59,735 bases of DNA from Candidatus Altimarinota bacterium (GCA_028277205.1 JANQGT010000006.1:1-59735), one strand, 5' to 3'; positions 33,572 to 43,733 are shown, numbered from the stretch's first letter. Translations and numbers: made by a program. The notes: generated by a model from the sequence alone, not told the origin.

Positions 33572-33813
33572 GAAGCACCACGACCGCAATCGGGGTGAGT
33601 GGATTGCAGCGAGCAGAGTATGCCCGATTGGAGAGTAGGAGTACGCAATTACAGTCGGAGGTGAGTGAGTGGATTGCGGTGTGCGCGAGATTCACGACCG
33701 CGGTAGGAAGTACGCAACTACAGTCGGGGGTGAGTGGATTGCTCGACTCTCGAAGAGTTCCCGGCATAGATAGAAGTACGCAACTACAAGTCGGAGGTGA
33801 GTGAGTGAATTGC
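33572..33813. CRISPR. Degenerate CRISPR-like direct-repeat array (4 units)
   Basis: Four imperfect direct repeats start at 33572, 33639, 33707 and 33773 (period 66-68 bp). The core is GAAGTACGCAACTACAGTCG followed by a GTGAGTGGATTGC end; units are 36, 39, 36 and 41 bp because of short insertions such as an extra AGTG. Intervening sequences of 31, 29 and 30 bp differ from each other. Geometry resembles CRISPR, but the repeats are too divergent for an active array and no cas gene is in the window. A decayed array or an ordinary minisatellite are both possible. Confidence 0.35.
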
Positions 33814-33894
33814 GGTTTTTTTGTGAGACTGATCCAAAAATCGTGTGAAAATATGTCGCGGATCTGTAGTCGTAAATACTGTCTTTTAGAGAAT

Positions 33895-35277
33895 CTATTC
33901 TCCATCAGACTCGGGGGACTCAGGGGATTCGGGAGTATCATCGGACTGCCCACCCGCAAGCAGCGCTATCTGCGACTGTGCCGCATCGAGCCCCGCGATC
34001 CGATCGCCCGCCTCGATCCACGACTGCAGGATCACCTCGGCGACCGCACGCTGGCGATCGTACTGACTGTCATAGTCCTCATCCTGAAAATCAACCACTA
34101 CATCCGGCGTTATGCCGACTTCATTGATCTGGTCTCCGCCGGGTGTGAGCCACTCGGCGATGGTGATCTTCACTTCACTGCCATCCGAGAGTACGAAAGG
34201 GCGCTGGACCGATCCTTTGCCGAATGTGTTTTGTCCCACGAGCACTGCGAGTCCGTACTCGCGAAGTGCTCCGGCGGTGATCTCGGATGCGGATGCCGAG
34301 TTTTCATTGACGAGGACGACGACGGGAATATCGGGGAGTGTATTGCCGAGTGAAAAAAAGCTCTCGTTTTGTCGCGGATCGCGATATACCGTCCGAACCA
34401 AGAGCTCGTTTTTCTCGATAAAATTCGAAAGAATGCCGACCGCCGTCTCCAGAAATCCCCCGCCGTTATCCCGTAGATCCAGGACGAGTCCGTTTACACG
34501 CTCGTCGAGGACGAGTTTTTGCAGCTCGGTCTGAAATTCGCGATCGGTATTTTCTCAGAAAATCGAGAGGAAAATATACCCCGTCCCGTCATCCGTGATT
34601 TCCGAGGAAACGGAGGGAATCGTGATTTTCTGTCGGGTGATGGTTTTCGTAAATGTCTCATTTTCCTCTGGGCGGATGATCTCGAGCTCGACGACAGTCC
34701 CCGCAGGACCGCTGATCTCCTGCACCGCCTCCGCAGTAGAAAATCCCGCAAGACCCGTCTTGTCGGCGCGTACGATGATATCTCCCGCCCGCAGATTATT
34801 TGCCTTTGCGGGAGAGCCGGCGATGATCCGCTCTATCCTGACTCCGAGCTCGTGAGTGGCGATGACCGCCCCGATTCACTCGAAATCTCCCGAGAGCACA
34901 TCATGAAATACTTCGGTCTCCTCGATATCAAAATACTCGCTATAGCGATCATCGAGACTCTCGACAAATCCTCTGACCACTCCCTCCTCGAGCTCCCGCG
35001 AATCAAGGTACTCATAGTCGATATAGTGCTCCTGTACGATATCGTATACCTCGGAAAGGAGATTGAGATCAATTTTTGAAAATGTCTCTAAAGAAGCGGG
35101 ATCGGCTGAGTCCAAAGTAGCTCCCCCCTGTCTCTGCGAGAGAAACGAATCCGCCGCGCGAGAAAGATACAGCTCGTCAAAATACGCATCAATATCGGAG
35201 TACTCTCAGAGTAGCAGTCCAAACGAAAATGAAAATCCGAGAACGACGACACTGAGAAAGATGTGAAACAATCTCAT
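33895..35277 (-). CDS. C-terminal processing protease (S41 family) with PDZ domain
   Basis: 460 residues. An N-terminal membrane anchor (about 3-25) leads to a helical region, a PDZ domain (about 140-215, GSPAKANNLRAGDIIVRAD) and the S41 protease core. The catalytic Ser lies in LVNENSASASEI and the Lys in GQNTFGKGSVQ; GLVLDLRDNGGG is the family strand. Three UGA-Gly codons. It acts outside the membrane on envelope proteins. The C-terminus has a short acidic SPE-repeat tail. No close neighbour on the same strand. Confidence 0.92.
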
Positions 35278-35955
35278 AGAAAGACGAGAAAAATGAGAGA
35301 ATGTGAAAAGAAATTTTTAGTATTTCACCGAAGAATTATATTCAACGAAGACAAAAACCAAAACCCGAAAAAGAAGAGTTTTCGACAGTGAAAAACTTTA
35401 TAAAAAGAGAGGATACCCGGCAAGAAAAAGAGAATAGTGCGTATATCCACCGGCAGAGTATGTGAATTTATCCTGTATCTCGGCTCCTCTCCAGTACGAG
35501 AAAAAAATACACAAATCGCACTAGTCTCTAGGTATTAAGAATATATAAAGAAAAGAGTATAATAACGAGAGTATCGACACTTCTTTATACATTCCTCCGC
35601 AAAACCCCCTCTCTCCCAGCTAGGGGATAAAGTTTTTCAAAGTCTTCTTTGGATGAGATAATAACAGGAAACATACGGAATTACGCCGACAGGGCAATTA
35701 CACCTATAGAGCACCAAGCAAAAGAAGATCCTCAACGAACAAAGCGTGAGACAGAAACATGCAAAGTGTTTCAGCTTTAGATTTTTATGATACTCTCTGC
35801 CTGCCGGCTGGAGGGTATTTATAAACTGCAAAATACATGCTTGCTTTTCAAAATACTCTAAAGCATTTTCCCATTTTCATCCGAGCTATGCAAATATCCC
35901 GTTCGAAACATTTTGACAAAAGAGCACGCTTTTCCTACAATCTCCAGACACGCCC
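35278..35955. other. Gene-free interval before tRNA-Leu, possible RNA gene
   Basis: No protein gene is supported. TATAAT at about 35558 on the plus strand, a strong hairpin at 35792-35820 (ATACTCTC ... GAGGGTAT with an inner GCC/GGC stem) and a terminator-like sequence at 35600-35630 on the minus strand (CCCCTAGCTGGGAGAGAGGG then GGTTTT) suggest one or more untranslated transcripts of about 200-260 nt. I looked for RNase P, tmRNA and SRP signatures and did not find them. Confidence 0.35.
35913..35941 (+). promoter_or_regulatory. Promoter of tRNA-Leu
   Basis: TTGACA (35913-35918), 17-bp spacer, TACAAT (35936-35941), 15 bp before the mature tRNA. Confidence 0.8.
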
Positions 35956-36039
35956 GCCGAGATGGTGGAATGGTAGACACACGGGTCTTAGAAGCCCGCG
36001 CCCTCGGGTGTGAGAGTTCGAGTCTCTCTCTCGGCACCA
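35956..36039 (+). tRNA. tRNA-Leu (TAG)
   Basis: 84 nt with encoded CCA. Acceptor GCCGAGA/TCTCGGC, A discriminator, long variable arm, anticodon loop CTTAGAA giving UAG. Confidence 0.95.
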
Positions 36040-36108
36040 GATAGATGTTTCGATATTTTTGATTGTCTGATCGGTTTCGGGCGGTTTTATATTTTTACGG
36101 TTTGTCTG

Positions 36109-36534
36109 GTGCCGCTGCATGCCATTTTTCCCAAAGGGCTGATACGACAATCAAAGCTACCCCAGAGTGATTTCAAGAAAAAGTTGCAAGAAGTACAAAC
36201 CTTCATAGAGAAAAGGGCGTCAGGTGTTTATGGTGAAAATTGGACGAAGGTACAGATTTTGTATTGTGCTGGGATGTACATGCAATACCGACTCGTTGCG
36301 ATAAAGGAACCTGGGTTGTCCATAGTATACAAGCTTGAAATAGTACGCGCCTACATACTGATCATGTCCCTGTAATCGTTTTTTATTTCTCGAATCCAGA
36401 AGAACAGGAAGTACGAGAAGTATATCTTTTCGGGGATCAGGAAAGCCGCTGTAAAGCATTGCTAGAGGTAGAAGGGGATTCTTGCAGTAAGTTTCACGCG
36501 TTCCTGAAAGAGAAAATTTGAGCATTTACAGTCA
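36109..36534 (+). pseudogene. Possible decayed gene in two frames
   Basis: Frame 1 up to TAA at about 36375 contains coding-like sequence (DFKKKLQEVQTFIEKRASG); the adjoining frame from about 36250 onward also looks coding (DHVPVIVFYFSNPEEQEV) and ends at TAA about 36534. The two could be one gene broken by a frameshift. There is no good ATG and the region is more AT-rich than its neighbours. No family recognised. Confidence 0.25.
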
Positions 36535-36559
36535 ATTGAGCGGCACAGGGGTAGTCGAG

Positions 36560-36620
36560 TATAATTCTTTCTTGCTCATATCCGTCCGACTCGTATACTT
36601 TCGGGCGGTTTTTATTTTTT
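36560..36620 (+). promoter_or_regulatory. pyrG leader with promoter and attenuator-like hairpin
   Basis: TTGAGC-N18-TATAAT (TATAAT at 36560-36565) precedes an 8-bp stem CCGTCCGA (36582-36589)/TCGGGCGG (36601-36608) followed by TTTTTATTTTTT, only 13 bp before the pyrG ATG. A second -10 (TATACT) sits in the hairpin loop behind TTGCTC. Attenuation of pyrG is known in Bacillus; here it is inferred from layout. Confidence 0.5.
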
Positions 36621-36632
36621 CGCGCTTTTCTC

Positions 36633-38231
36633 ATGAGGGTCATATTCGTCACCGGCGGCGTACTGTCCGGCATCGGAAAGGGAATCATCGCCTCGTCGCT
36701 CGGGGCGCTCCTGCAGGGCAGTGGATATCGCGTCTTTTTTCAAAAGCTCGACGGCTATCTGAATGTCGATCCGGGGACGATGTCGCCATTTCAGCACGGC
36801 GAAGTATTCGTGACGGAGGACGGTGCGGAGACCGATCTGGATATCGGGCACTATGAGCGATTTATCGGAGAAAATCTCAATCATCTTTCGTCTTTCACGT
36901 CTGGGCGCTTTTTCGAAGAAGTGATCAGACGTGAGCGAGCGGGCGACTATCTGGGGAAAACCGTCCAGTTTATCCCTCATCTCACCAATCTCGTAAAGGA
37001 AAAAATCCGCGAGGGCTACGAGACGAGCGGGGCGGACGTCTCTATCATAGAGATCGGCGGGACGGTCTGAGACATGGAAAATGAATATCTCATCGAGTCG
37101 GCGCGCCAGATGAGGCGGGAGATCGGACGTGAAAACGTCGTCTATATCCACGTGTCGCTCCTGCCGTATATCGGCGCATCCAAAGAGCTCAAGACAAAGC
37201 CGACTCAGCACGCCGTGCGTACGCTCATGTCTTACGGGATCAATCCGGATTTTCTGGTGCTGCGCGCGGATCTCCCTATCCCCGAGGATATCCTCAAAAA
37301 AGCGGCGGATTTTTGCTCGCTGGATCGGGAGCATATCATCGCCGCGCCAAATATGCCGACTATCTACGAGGTACCGCTCGATCTGGAGCATCAGGGCGTA
37401 CGCGAGCGACTGCTTTCTCGGCTCGGATTCGAGGTGTGTCCGTGTGATCTGGGGGGATGGCGGACACTCGTGGAGGGGATACACACAGCACGCGAGATCG
37501 TGAAAATCGGCATGGTGGGAAAATACAATGATCTGGAGGATGCATACTATTCTCTAAACGAATGACTGCGCACCGCGGGATACGCACGCAAAAAACGGGT
37601 GGAAATCCGATTTATCGATGCGGAGGAGATAGAGCAGGGAAATCTGGCTCTGCTCGAAAATCTGGACGGTATCTGCGTCCCGGGAGGATTTGGCAGTCGG
37701 GGCATCGAGGGTATGATCATCGCGTGTCGGCATGCGCGCGAAAATCGTATCCCCTATCTCGGTATCTGCCTCGGATCGCAGATCATGGGCATCGAGTACG
37801 CGAGAAATATCCTCGGAATCGCAAGCGCGAACAGCGAAGAATTTGTGCCGGAAAACACCGAAAATATCATCCATATCATGGAGACGCAAAAGGGCGTCCG
37901 GGACAAAGGCGGGACGATGCGTCTCGGGACGTATCCGTGCGTGATTCGCGGGGATTCTCTTGCCTTTGAAATATACAAAGAGACGGACATCCATGAGCGA
38001 CATCGGCATCGATTTGAATTCAACAATGCGTATCGAGAGCGGATGGAGTCCGCGGGATTTCACATCTCGGGGACGAGTCCGGACGGGGAGCTCGCGGAGA
38101 TCGTCGAAATTTCCGAGCATCCGTTTATGATCGGGACGCAGTTTCATCCCGAATTCAAATCACGCCCGACCCGACCGCACCCGCTTTTTCTCGCATTTGT
38201 CGAGGCGTGTGAGCAGATGGTGCGAGAGTAG
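36633..38231 (+). CDS. pyrG: CTP synthase
   Basis: 532 residues. The N-terminal synthase domain opens with [13 protein letters not shown] and contains EIGGTVGD, in which the second-last Gly is UGA (37068); this residue is invariant, so the codon must be sense. A second UGA-Gly is at 37563. The C-terminal class I glutamine amidotransferase domain has GGFGSRG, the nucleophile Cys in YLGICLGSQ and the HPEFKSRP segment. It makes CTP from UTP with glutamine. The leader carries a terminator-like hairpin directly before the start, so expression may be attenuated. Monocistronic. Confidence 0.97.
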
Positions 38232-38296
38232 ATTTCGGGGCTGTTTGGCTATCGCGTGTTTGCGGGTGGTATGCTTCGGGGCAGAGCTTCGGTCGA

Positions 38297-38500
38297 ATGC
38301 GTGCACTCCAGCCCGATGAAGATCGAACTAAAAACTCGTATCAGAAGCAGTGCCACGAGCGTATGCGTGGGCATTCGCAAGTTTTGCTGGAGCTGTATAT
38401 CACCAGTATACTCGCACGAGACGATACTGACAGTCATTTTCACCCATACGCTTTTACTCTTCGCGAAGACTCATACGCGATAAAATTTCCGAGTGTATAG
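38297..38500 (+). CDS. Small hypothetical protein
   Basis: 66-residue frame, ATG to TAG, no UGA. The sequence looks coding in its second half (QVLLELYITSILARDD ... AFTLREDSYAIKF) but has no recognised family; it might be a fragment of a larger gene. Lies 65 bp after pyrG on the same strand. Confidence 0.35.
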   Translation: MRALQPDEDRTKNSYQKQCHERMRGHSQVLLELYITSILARDDTDSHFHPYAFTLREDSYAIKFPSV

Positions 38501-38614
38501 CGGTATCCAGAAGTTGCGTCATCGGAGTTACATGGTCGACTGACCGAGTTCAACTCTCCCCTCAAACACTTGCAAATCAATAAAAATCCGTCTCAAAATA
38601 AACGGACAAACTAT

Positions 38615-38650
38615 TTTCATGGTGCGACCGAGAGGATTCGAGCGCTCTCC
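38615..38650 (-). repeat. Duplicated 3' end of tRNA-Arg
   Basis: GGTCGCACCA with the adjoining T-arm-like sequence TCGAATCCTCTCGGTCGCA repeats the 3' end of the intact tRNA-Arg about 185 bp away. Downstream flanks are also related (AATCCGT ... ACGGA hairpin). The 5' half of a tRNA is missing. Confidence 0.7.
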
Positions 38651-38797
38651 GGCGCGCTCGCCTCTCCTCACTCTCGGCGTGCCATACGAGGCACGCCTCG
38701 TCTCGCGCTGCTCGACCGCTCGGATTCGAATCCTCTATGAGATAGTTGAAATTGATACAAAAAATCCGTTTTGGGATGAACGGATATATTGTTTGCA

Positions 38798-38874
38798 TGG
38801 TGCGACCGAGAGGACTCGAACCTCTGACCTCGACCTTCGGAGGGTCGCATTCTATCCAGCTAAACTACGGTCGC
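38798..38874 (-). tRNA. tRNA-Arg (CCG)
   Basis: 77 nt with encoded CCA. Acceptor GCGACCG/CGGTCGC, A discriminator, D-arm and T-arm canonical, anticodon loop CTCCGAA giving CCG. Confidence 0.95.
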
Positions 38875-39073
38875 ACGTGGCGCGCATTGTATGGATGTAC
38901 GTCAAAAAGTCCATTCGCGCGGACGATTGTCGACTGTGCAGGCGATGTCTGATCGGCGCGCTCGCATGAGAGCGACAGCATGATTTGTACCGAAATCGCA
39001 AGATCTGCAAACTGTCGCCGTATTGTATTCGTGGTTGTTTCGGATATACTCCGGTGCACGTTTTTTCGTGAAA

Positions 39074-39102
39074 TTGAAATCAAGCATTTTTTCGGATATA
39101 AT
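39074..39102 (+). promoter_or_regulatory. Promoter of tRNA-Met
   Basis: TTGAAA (39074-39079), 17-bp spacer, TATAAT (39097-39102), 10 bp before the tRNA. The first 21 bases recur exactly at 46865-46885 without a -10. Confidence 0.8.
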
Positions 39103-39111
39103 GGCGCTTTC

Positions 39112-39187
<76 letters not shown>

Positions 39188-39206
39188 TTCATGTCATGAG
39201 ACAACT

Positions 39207-39570
39207 ATGAACGAAGAAATTCAAAAAATTAAAGCGCTAGAAATGGAATTACTTCAGTCCGAAACCAGAAAACCTCCAAAAAGACTCAATGAGCTTTTGG
39301 CAGATGATTTTTTTGGATTCATGCAAAACGGTCGTTCTGCAAACAAAAAAGACGTACTCGAACACGTACCAAACAGTTCGAGCTTTCAATTCGATATTCG
39401 AGAAATGGAAGCGAAAGTGCTGTCGCAAGATAATTCTTTTACATTCCGTATTGGATAGAAAATTTGATGAATCGGGTGAGAACAAATGCACTTTATGTAG
39501 TTCGATTTGGCAGAGGCATGATGGCAATTGGCAAATGATATTCTTTCAAGGAACACCTGCTAAAAAATAG
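39207..39570 (+). pseudogene. DUF4440/NTF2-like gene with frameshift
   Basis: The first frame (39207-39458) gives LNELLADDFFGFMQNGRS and the following strands of an NTF2-like DUF4440 protein, then stops at TAG. The remaining conserved end, SSIWQRHDGNWQMIFFQGTP, lies in the +1 frame up to TAG 39570. Joined, the parts make a complete protein of about 120 residues, so one indel near 39430-39460 has broken the gene, or a sequencing error has. It starts 19 bp after tRNA-Met. Base composition is AT-richer than neighbours and UGA is not used inside, both in line with transfer from a standard-code source. Confidence 0.7.
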
Positions 39571-39682
39571 GGACTATCGTCATTTCTTTTGTCAGTCTGG
39601 ATAGACATTCTTTCGGTTCTTTTCTCTCCAGCTGATAGCGAAAACAAATGCAGTGTGAAGTTTGCGCATAGAGCGAAGAGCT

Positions 39683-41194
39683 TTACTCCGGAGTGGAGAG
39701 AGTCTGCCGTTTGTTTGCGGATTTTTCAAAGAGTTTTTTGGACAGCATCGCGATATCCACGCTGTCCATATCGTCGAGGATTCAGATGCTGCGGGCGCGA
39801 TCGAGTATCGCCGCGTTCGAGTGTTTGTCCTGAAATCGGAAAAATTGCTCCTCGAGTTTTTCCAGAGGCAGCGCGTCATTCTGCACTTTGGCAATCCTGA
39901 GGATGCGAGCAAAATCCGCAAGCAGCGTGTGACGTTCCGCTTTTGAAAATGCAAACTCTACACCAAATCCGCGACTGTGTGTCTTGCGGGCGAAGAGCGT
40001 GCAAACGTCGTGTATTTTCGGGATGAGAAATCCAAGCCCGAGCGACTGGAGGTATCCCAGATTTTCCACTGTGTGCATGACGCGTATGCAGGAGTATGTC
40101 TCGGCGTAGATCTCGTAGTGATCATCATCGATTTTTTTGATGGGAATGCCGTAGCGATTTGGCACAAAGCTCCCTATGCGCGTCCGGGCGAGTGCGGTCT
40201 CGATGTCGGTACTCATCGTGCGCATGGACAGCTGCATGTGCGCCTCTTGGTATACTCGCTCGAATCCGATTTCCTGAATGTGTGAGCTCAGCGTCTTTTT
40301 CGGCATGGCAAATGCGAGCTCGATGATATGGCGTTTTTGGTACGTGCGCTTTTTTGAAAATCGGGAGAGCAGCTGAAAGAGCGCTTCCTGTCGTTGCGAG
40401 AGGCTGGATTCTTCTCGGCGCATCGACAGCTGATGCAGGAGAATGGAGACATACTCCTGCGTATCAAACAGCTCGTCCGTAGACTGAAACTCTGAAAATC
40501 CCGGTATTTCCCGGATCTCGGAGAGGTAGTTTCATGCTCGCAGCAGATCGCATGATTTCAGTACGGCGGCGCTTCCCTTGATCGCCGAGAGGATTTGTGC
40601 GTCGTCCCACTGTGCCTGCAGTCCGCTTGCGAGCAGTACGACGCTGTCCTCCGCGATAAATCGCAGGGACTCGGGAGGGTGTTCGTGCTCCAGGAGCTCC
40701 CATACTCGTGAAAATTTCGAGCGAAATTCCCGGGTATACTCAAAGACATGCCTAGAAAGCCGGTAGCAGCCGATGTGCCGCATGACTGTCGGCTCATCGT
40801 GAAATCGCGACTCCAGACGCGACAGCTCCGCCGAAAGCTGAGGTCATCGAAGCGGAGTGAGCGCTCTGAGGATCGGATCCTGTTTTGCATTTGCGAGGGC
40901 TACTCTCGACCACTCCAGATGCGAATCCGAGAGTCCGCACAGCAGGCGGATCTTATCCGTCCGGGAAAATACGCACCGCTCCTCCTCGCAAAATCGGGCG
41001 AGAAACGAAAAGAGCATCGTGAAATACCGGGGGCGCGACTCGACTGACCACTCGGCGAGGATTACTTCGCAGGAGTGTGTGAGTCGCTCGAGCGCGCGTT
41101 TCGAGGTGATATTGTGTTTTGCCAGTAGCTGCACGATCGTGCCCTGAGCATGCTTTGATATCGGGATGTGTTTGAGCGTGGTGTGATCTCCCAT
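39683..41194 (-). CDS. Hypothetical protein (503 aa)
   Basis: One code-25 frame, ATG 41194 to TAA 39683, with three UGA-Gly codons (40844, 40532, 39782) that join four otherwise separate frames. Predominantly helical, no signal peptide or membrane helix, basic in parts (FSKKRTYQKRHI). No family recognised. A section around residues 290-380 has mixed strand/helix character (IPIKKIDDDHYEIYAETYS). It is monocistronic. The upstream start at 41227 is possible but less likely. Confidence 0.65.
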
Positions 41195-41598
41195 CGGGTA
41201 TGACCGAAAAAAATACAAAAGACACACCTCGTCGAAAGAGCTACCATATTTCCCGAAATTTCGAAAAACGCAAACAAAAAATACCGGTTTTCGAGCGAGG
41301 GCGTTTCAGAGCCTCGGGTGTTTTTTGACACGGTGAAAAAATAGCATTCAGTATCTCTCGCACCCGGGGATCGAGATGAAAAAAGGCACCGCACCCCGAT
41401 CTATGATATGGTACTCCGGTGCGGTATTCGCTCGATTGTTTCGATGATTTTTCGCGCTCTGACGCCATGATGGACGCATCGGATTTTGGTGCGATATTTT
41501 CACGAGTATCAAACCGACGAAGCTCACCGGATATTTTTTCATGCGTTACGTACTTTATCTAAAAAATGCTCTCATGAATCTAGGCGCGCTCCTCGATC

Positions 41599-41766
41599 AT
41601 GTCGATCATGATGCGCTATCCCGGCGACTCTCGCATGATCGCTGCAGACAGCGCTGTTTTGTCCATACCGGTCATGCCGTATCAAACCGGAGTACTCGAC
41701 TCCCGTATCGTATGCGCCTCGATACGAGACGATATTTGTCCTCTCGTGAAAAATAGGATAGACTAA
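41599..41766 (+). CDS. Small hypothetical frame upstream of a membrane-protein gene
   Basis: 55 residues, ATG to TAA, ending 11 bp before the next gene. The composition (RMIAADSAVLSIPVMPYQTG) looks coding, but an overlapping longer frame from 41541 exists, so this is only a candidate. Confidence 0.25.
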   Translation: MSIMMRYPGDSRMIAADSAVLSIPVMPYQTGVLDSRIVCASIRDDICPLVKNRID

Positions 41767-41777
41767 ACAAAAATCCT

Positions 41778-43001
41778 ATGCAGGCACCCATATCATCACT
41801 CGATACGAAAGTCCGCATCAACGCTCTCGCAAGCTATTTGTTTTTGGGGTGGATGTTTTTGCTTGCGAGAAAAAATCCGAATTTTTCCCATCCGTACGTG
41901 CGACGTCATGCCTGGCGCGCGACGGGAGTGCATGTCGCATTTTTCGCGCTGATCATCCTGTATCACGGGGTTTTTGCCTCGTATCTCGGATTTTTCATCC
42001 CGTTTGTCGGCATCTCCGTGCGAGAGCTTGGGACTGTGCTCGTGTACGGAGCGGGGCTTTTCGCTATCCTCGTGCTCGCGCGCGATGCCTATCGCGGCAC
42101 TGACGCGCGAGAGATCGCCGAGACCGGACATGCGCTGTCCCGGACGTGCACGCACCGGTTTTCCTCTGATCGTGGGGCGCTCATCGCCGTGGCGAGCTTT
42201 GTGCCGATTTTCGGATTTTTCATCCATGCTCGCCATGAAAACGACGCCACTGCCGACGGTATCCGGATCGGCGGATCGTTTGCGCTTCTCTTTGCGTTGT
42301 CGGGATTTGCATTTGGCGCGCATGCGTCCGCCATGGTCGTCACACTCCTGTACAGCATCGTATTTGCCTGGGCGGCGATCTCGGCGTTTACGGTCGACCG
42401 ACTCGAAATCCCGGCACTGATTCGCCGCATCCCGCTGCCGCTCTCGTGGTATGTAAATATCGAGGCGGCACTACTGTTTATACGACATATTTTCGAGGCG
42501 CTGTTTTTTGGACGGGAGCGCGTTTCGTTTTCCGCAGCACTCGAAAATATCCGTGATATCGCCGCATATGAGGAGCAAGCGTACGAGTCCGCGCATCCCG
42601 ATACGCGGTTTCCACTGCCTATAGAGCTTTTGTGTATCCCGATGCTCGGTCTCCTGTTTCTGCCGCTGATCCTGTCTCGTCCCGAGAGTCGGTATCGTCG
42701 TCTTGCGTTTCAGATGCTTCTTTTGTCCGTGGCATTCGGATCTGCAGTGGCGCTCGGCTGGTCGGTCGTCGCGGGACTGCTGCTCGTCCTGTTTGCTCTC
42801 GCGATGAGTGTAGCACGCTCGCGACCCGGGGTACTACTGCCGCTCGTCGGCAGCGTGTATACGCGCCTCTGTGTGCTCGCCCGCCTCGTATCCGGAAAAT
42901 CCCGGGATGTCCGCAGGAAAATACCGGCACGACAACAAACCGTATCGTATCGGGTAGGAGAGCATGATGCGGACAGTGGAGATCCGTCGGGGGAGGGGTA
43001 G
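41778..43001 (+). CDS. Polytopic membrane protein of unknown function
   Basis: 407 residues, ATG to TAG, no UGA. About nine or ten predicted membrane helices arranged in groups, with a hydrophilic segment at about 245-275 and a basic C-terminal tail of about 45 residues. The N-terminal region (FLGWMFLLARKNPNFSHPYV) resembles small DUF4870-like membrane proteins but the match is weak. No neighbours in an evident operon. Confidence 0.7.
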   Translation: MQAPISSLDTKVRINALASYLFLGWMFLLARKNPNFSHPYVRRHAWRATGVHVAFFALIILYHGVFASYLGFFIPFVGISVRELGTVLVYGAGLFAILVLARDAYRGTDAREIAETGHALSRTCTHRFSSDRGALIAVASFVPIFGFFIHARHENDATADGIRIGGSFALLFALSGFAFGAHASAMVVTLLYSIVFAWAAISAFTVDRLEIPALIRRIPLPLSWYVNIEAALLFIRHIFEALFFGRERVSFSAALENIRDIAAYEEQAYESAHPDTRFPLPIELLCIPMLGLLFLPLILSRPESRYRRLAFQMLLLSVAFGSAVALGWSVVAGLLLVLFALAMSVARSRPGVLLPLVGSVYTRLCVLARLVSGKSRDVRRKIPARQQTVSYRVGEHDADSGDPSGEG

Positions 43002-43112
43002 TCTCATCACGTGCAGGTCGCAGCGAAAATTTTGACACGTAATCCAGTGTTTGTAAAATGAAAATGCAGTCGTCATCACGACACATTTATCGACAGGATA
43101 CTTGGTTTTTCG

Positions 43113-43733
43113 ATGTTTATGGACAAACAATCGGAACATGCTCGTAGTGCGGCGCCGCCAAAAGCGCAGATTTCGATAGACAAAATCAAGATCGCGCTTT
43201 CGAGGCGCATCGAAGCAATAATCTGACATCGCATAGCATGCGATCAGATTCACATATCCGTCCCCTATAGGGACGATCGGGTGTTTCCAAAAATCAATCT
43301 CTCTCGACTGTCAGCAGTATTGCCGACGTGTGCACTTTCCCATGTTTGTGATATTTTGGATGATTTGTGAATCGTCACTGTGTTGCCACTCTGAATCACT
43401 AAGCACTATATACTCGTACAGGAGACGACAAGAAATCGCGAAGCGCTTTCATGATGCACGCTACAGCAAAATTGTTTGGATAGTGCATATCTTGAAGGGG
43501 CGCTGGTTTGAATACGAGTGTACGTAAATGTACATACGAAGGGATATAGCACTCACAGGGTCATGCATGTTTTTCCTCTGGAGGATTTTGACGAGCTGTT
43601 GGAGTCATGTGGTATCCCGCTTGACCTGCTTCAGGTAAGCCGCGCTGATCTCCGACAATCTACATCCGCACCTCGCACCGGCGGACATAGTGCTCCGCCG
43701 CAGCTGCGAGTGTATGCATCTGATCACGAGTAA
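43113..43733 (+). CDS. Hypothetical protein, code-25 frame only
   Basis: 206 residues from ATG to TAA with five UGA codons; such a long frame without UAA or UAG is unlikely by chance. Segments such as FPKINLSRLSAVLPTCALSH and CDILDDLGIVTVLPLG look protein-like, with one UGA giving a sensible Gly in DDLGIV. The last 74 bp overlap the end of nrdG on the other strand, so the true end may be earlier, or the frame may be fortuitous. No family recognised. Confidence 0.4.

Noticed and set aside
33535-33804. Protein frame across the CRISPR-like repeats (STQLQS units)
   Set aside because: Periodicity comes from the DNA repeats; no start context, no family, and the units differ in length by non-multiples of three when copies are compared.
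35568-35825. RNase P RNA, tmRNA or SRP RNA in the gap before tRNA-Leu
   Set aside because: The conserved cores, for example GAGGAAAGTCC of RNase P, the tRNA-like ends of tmRNA and the SRP tetraloop region, are absent.
36633-38231. pyrG and many other genes appear as pseudogenes with internal stop codons
   Set aside because: All internal stops are UGA and fall on expected glycines; UAA and UAG do not occur internally. Code 25 explains them without decay.
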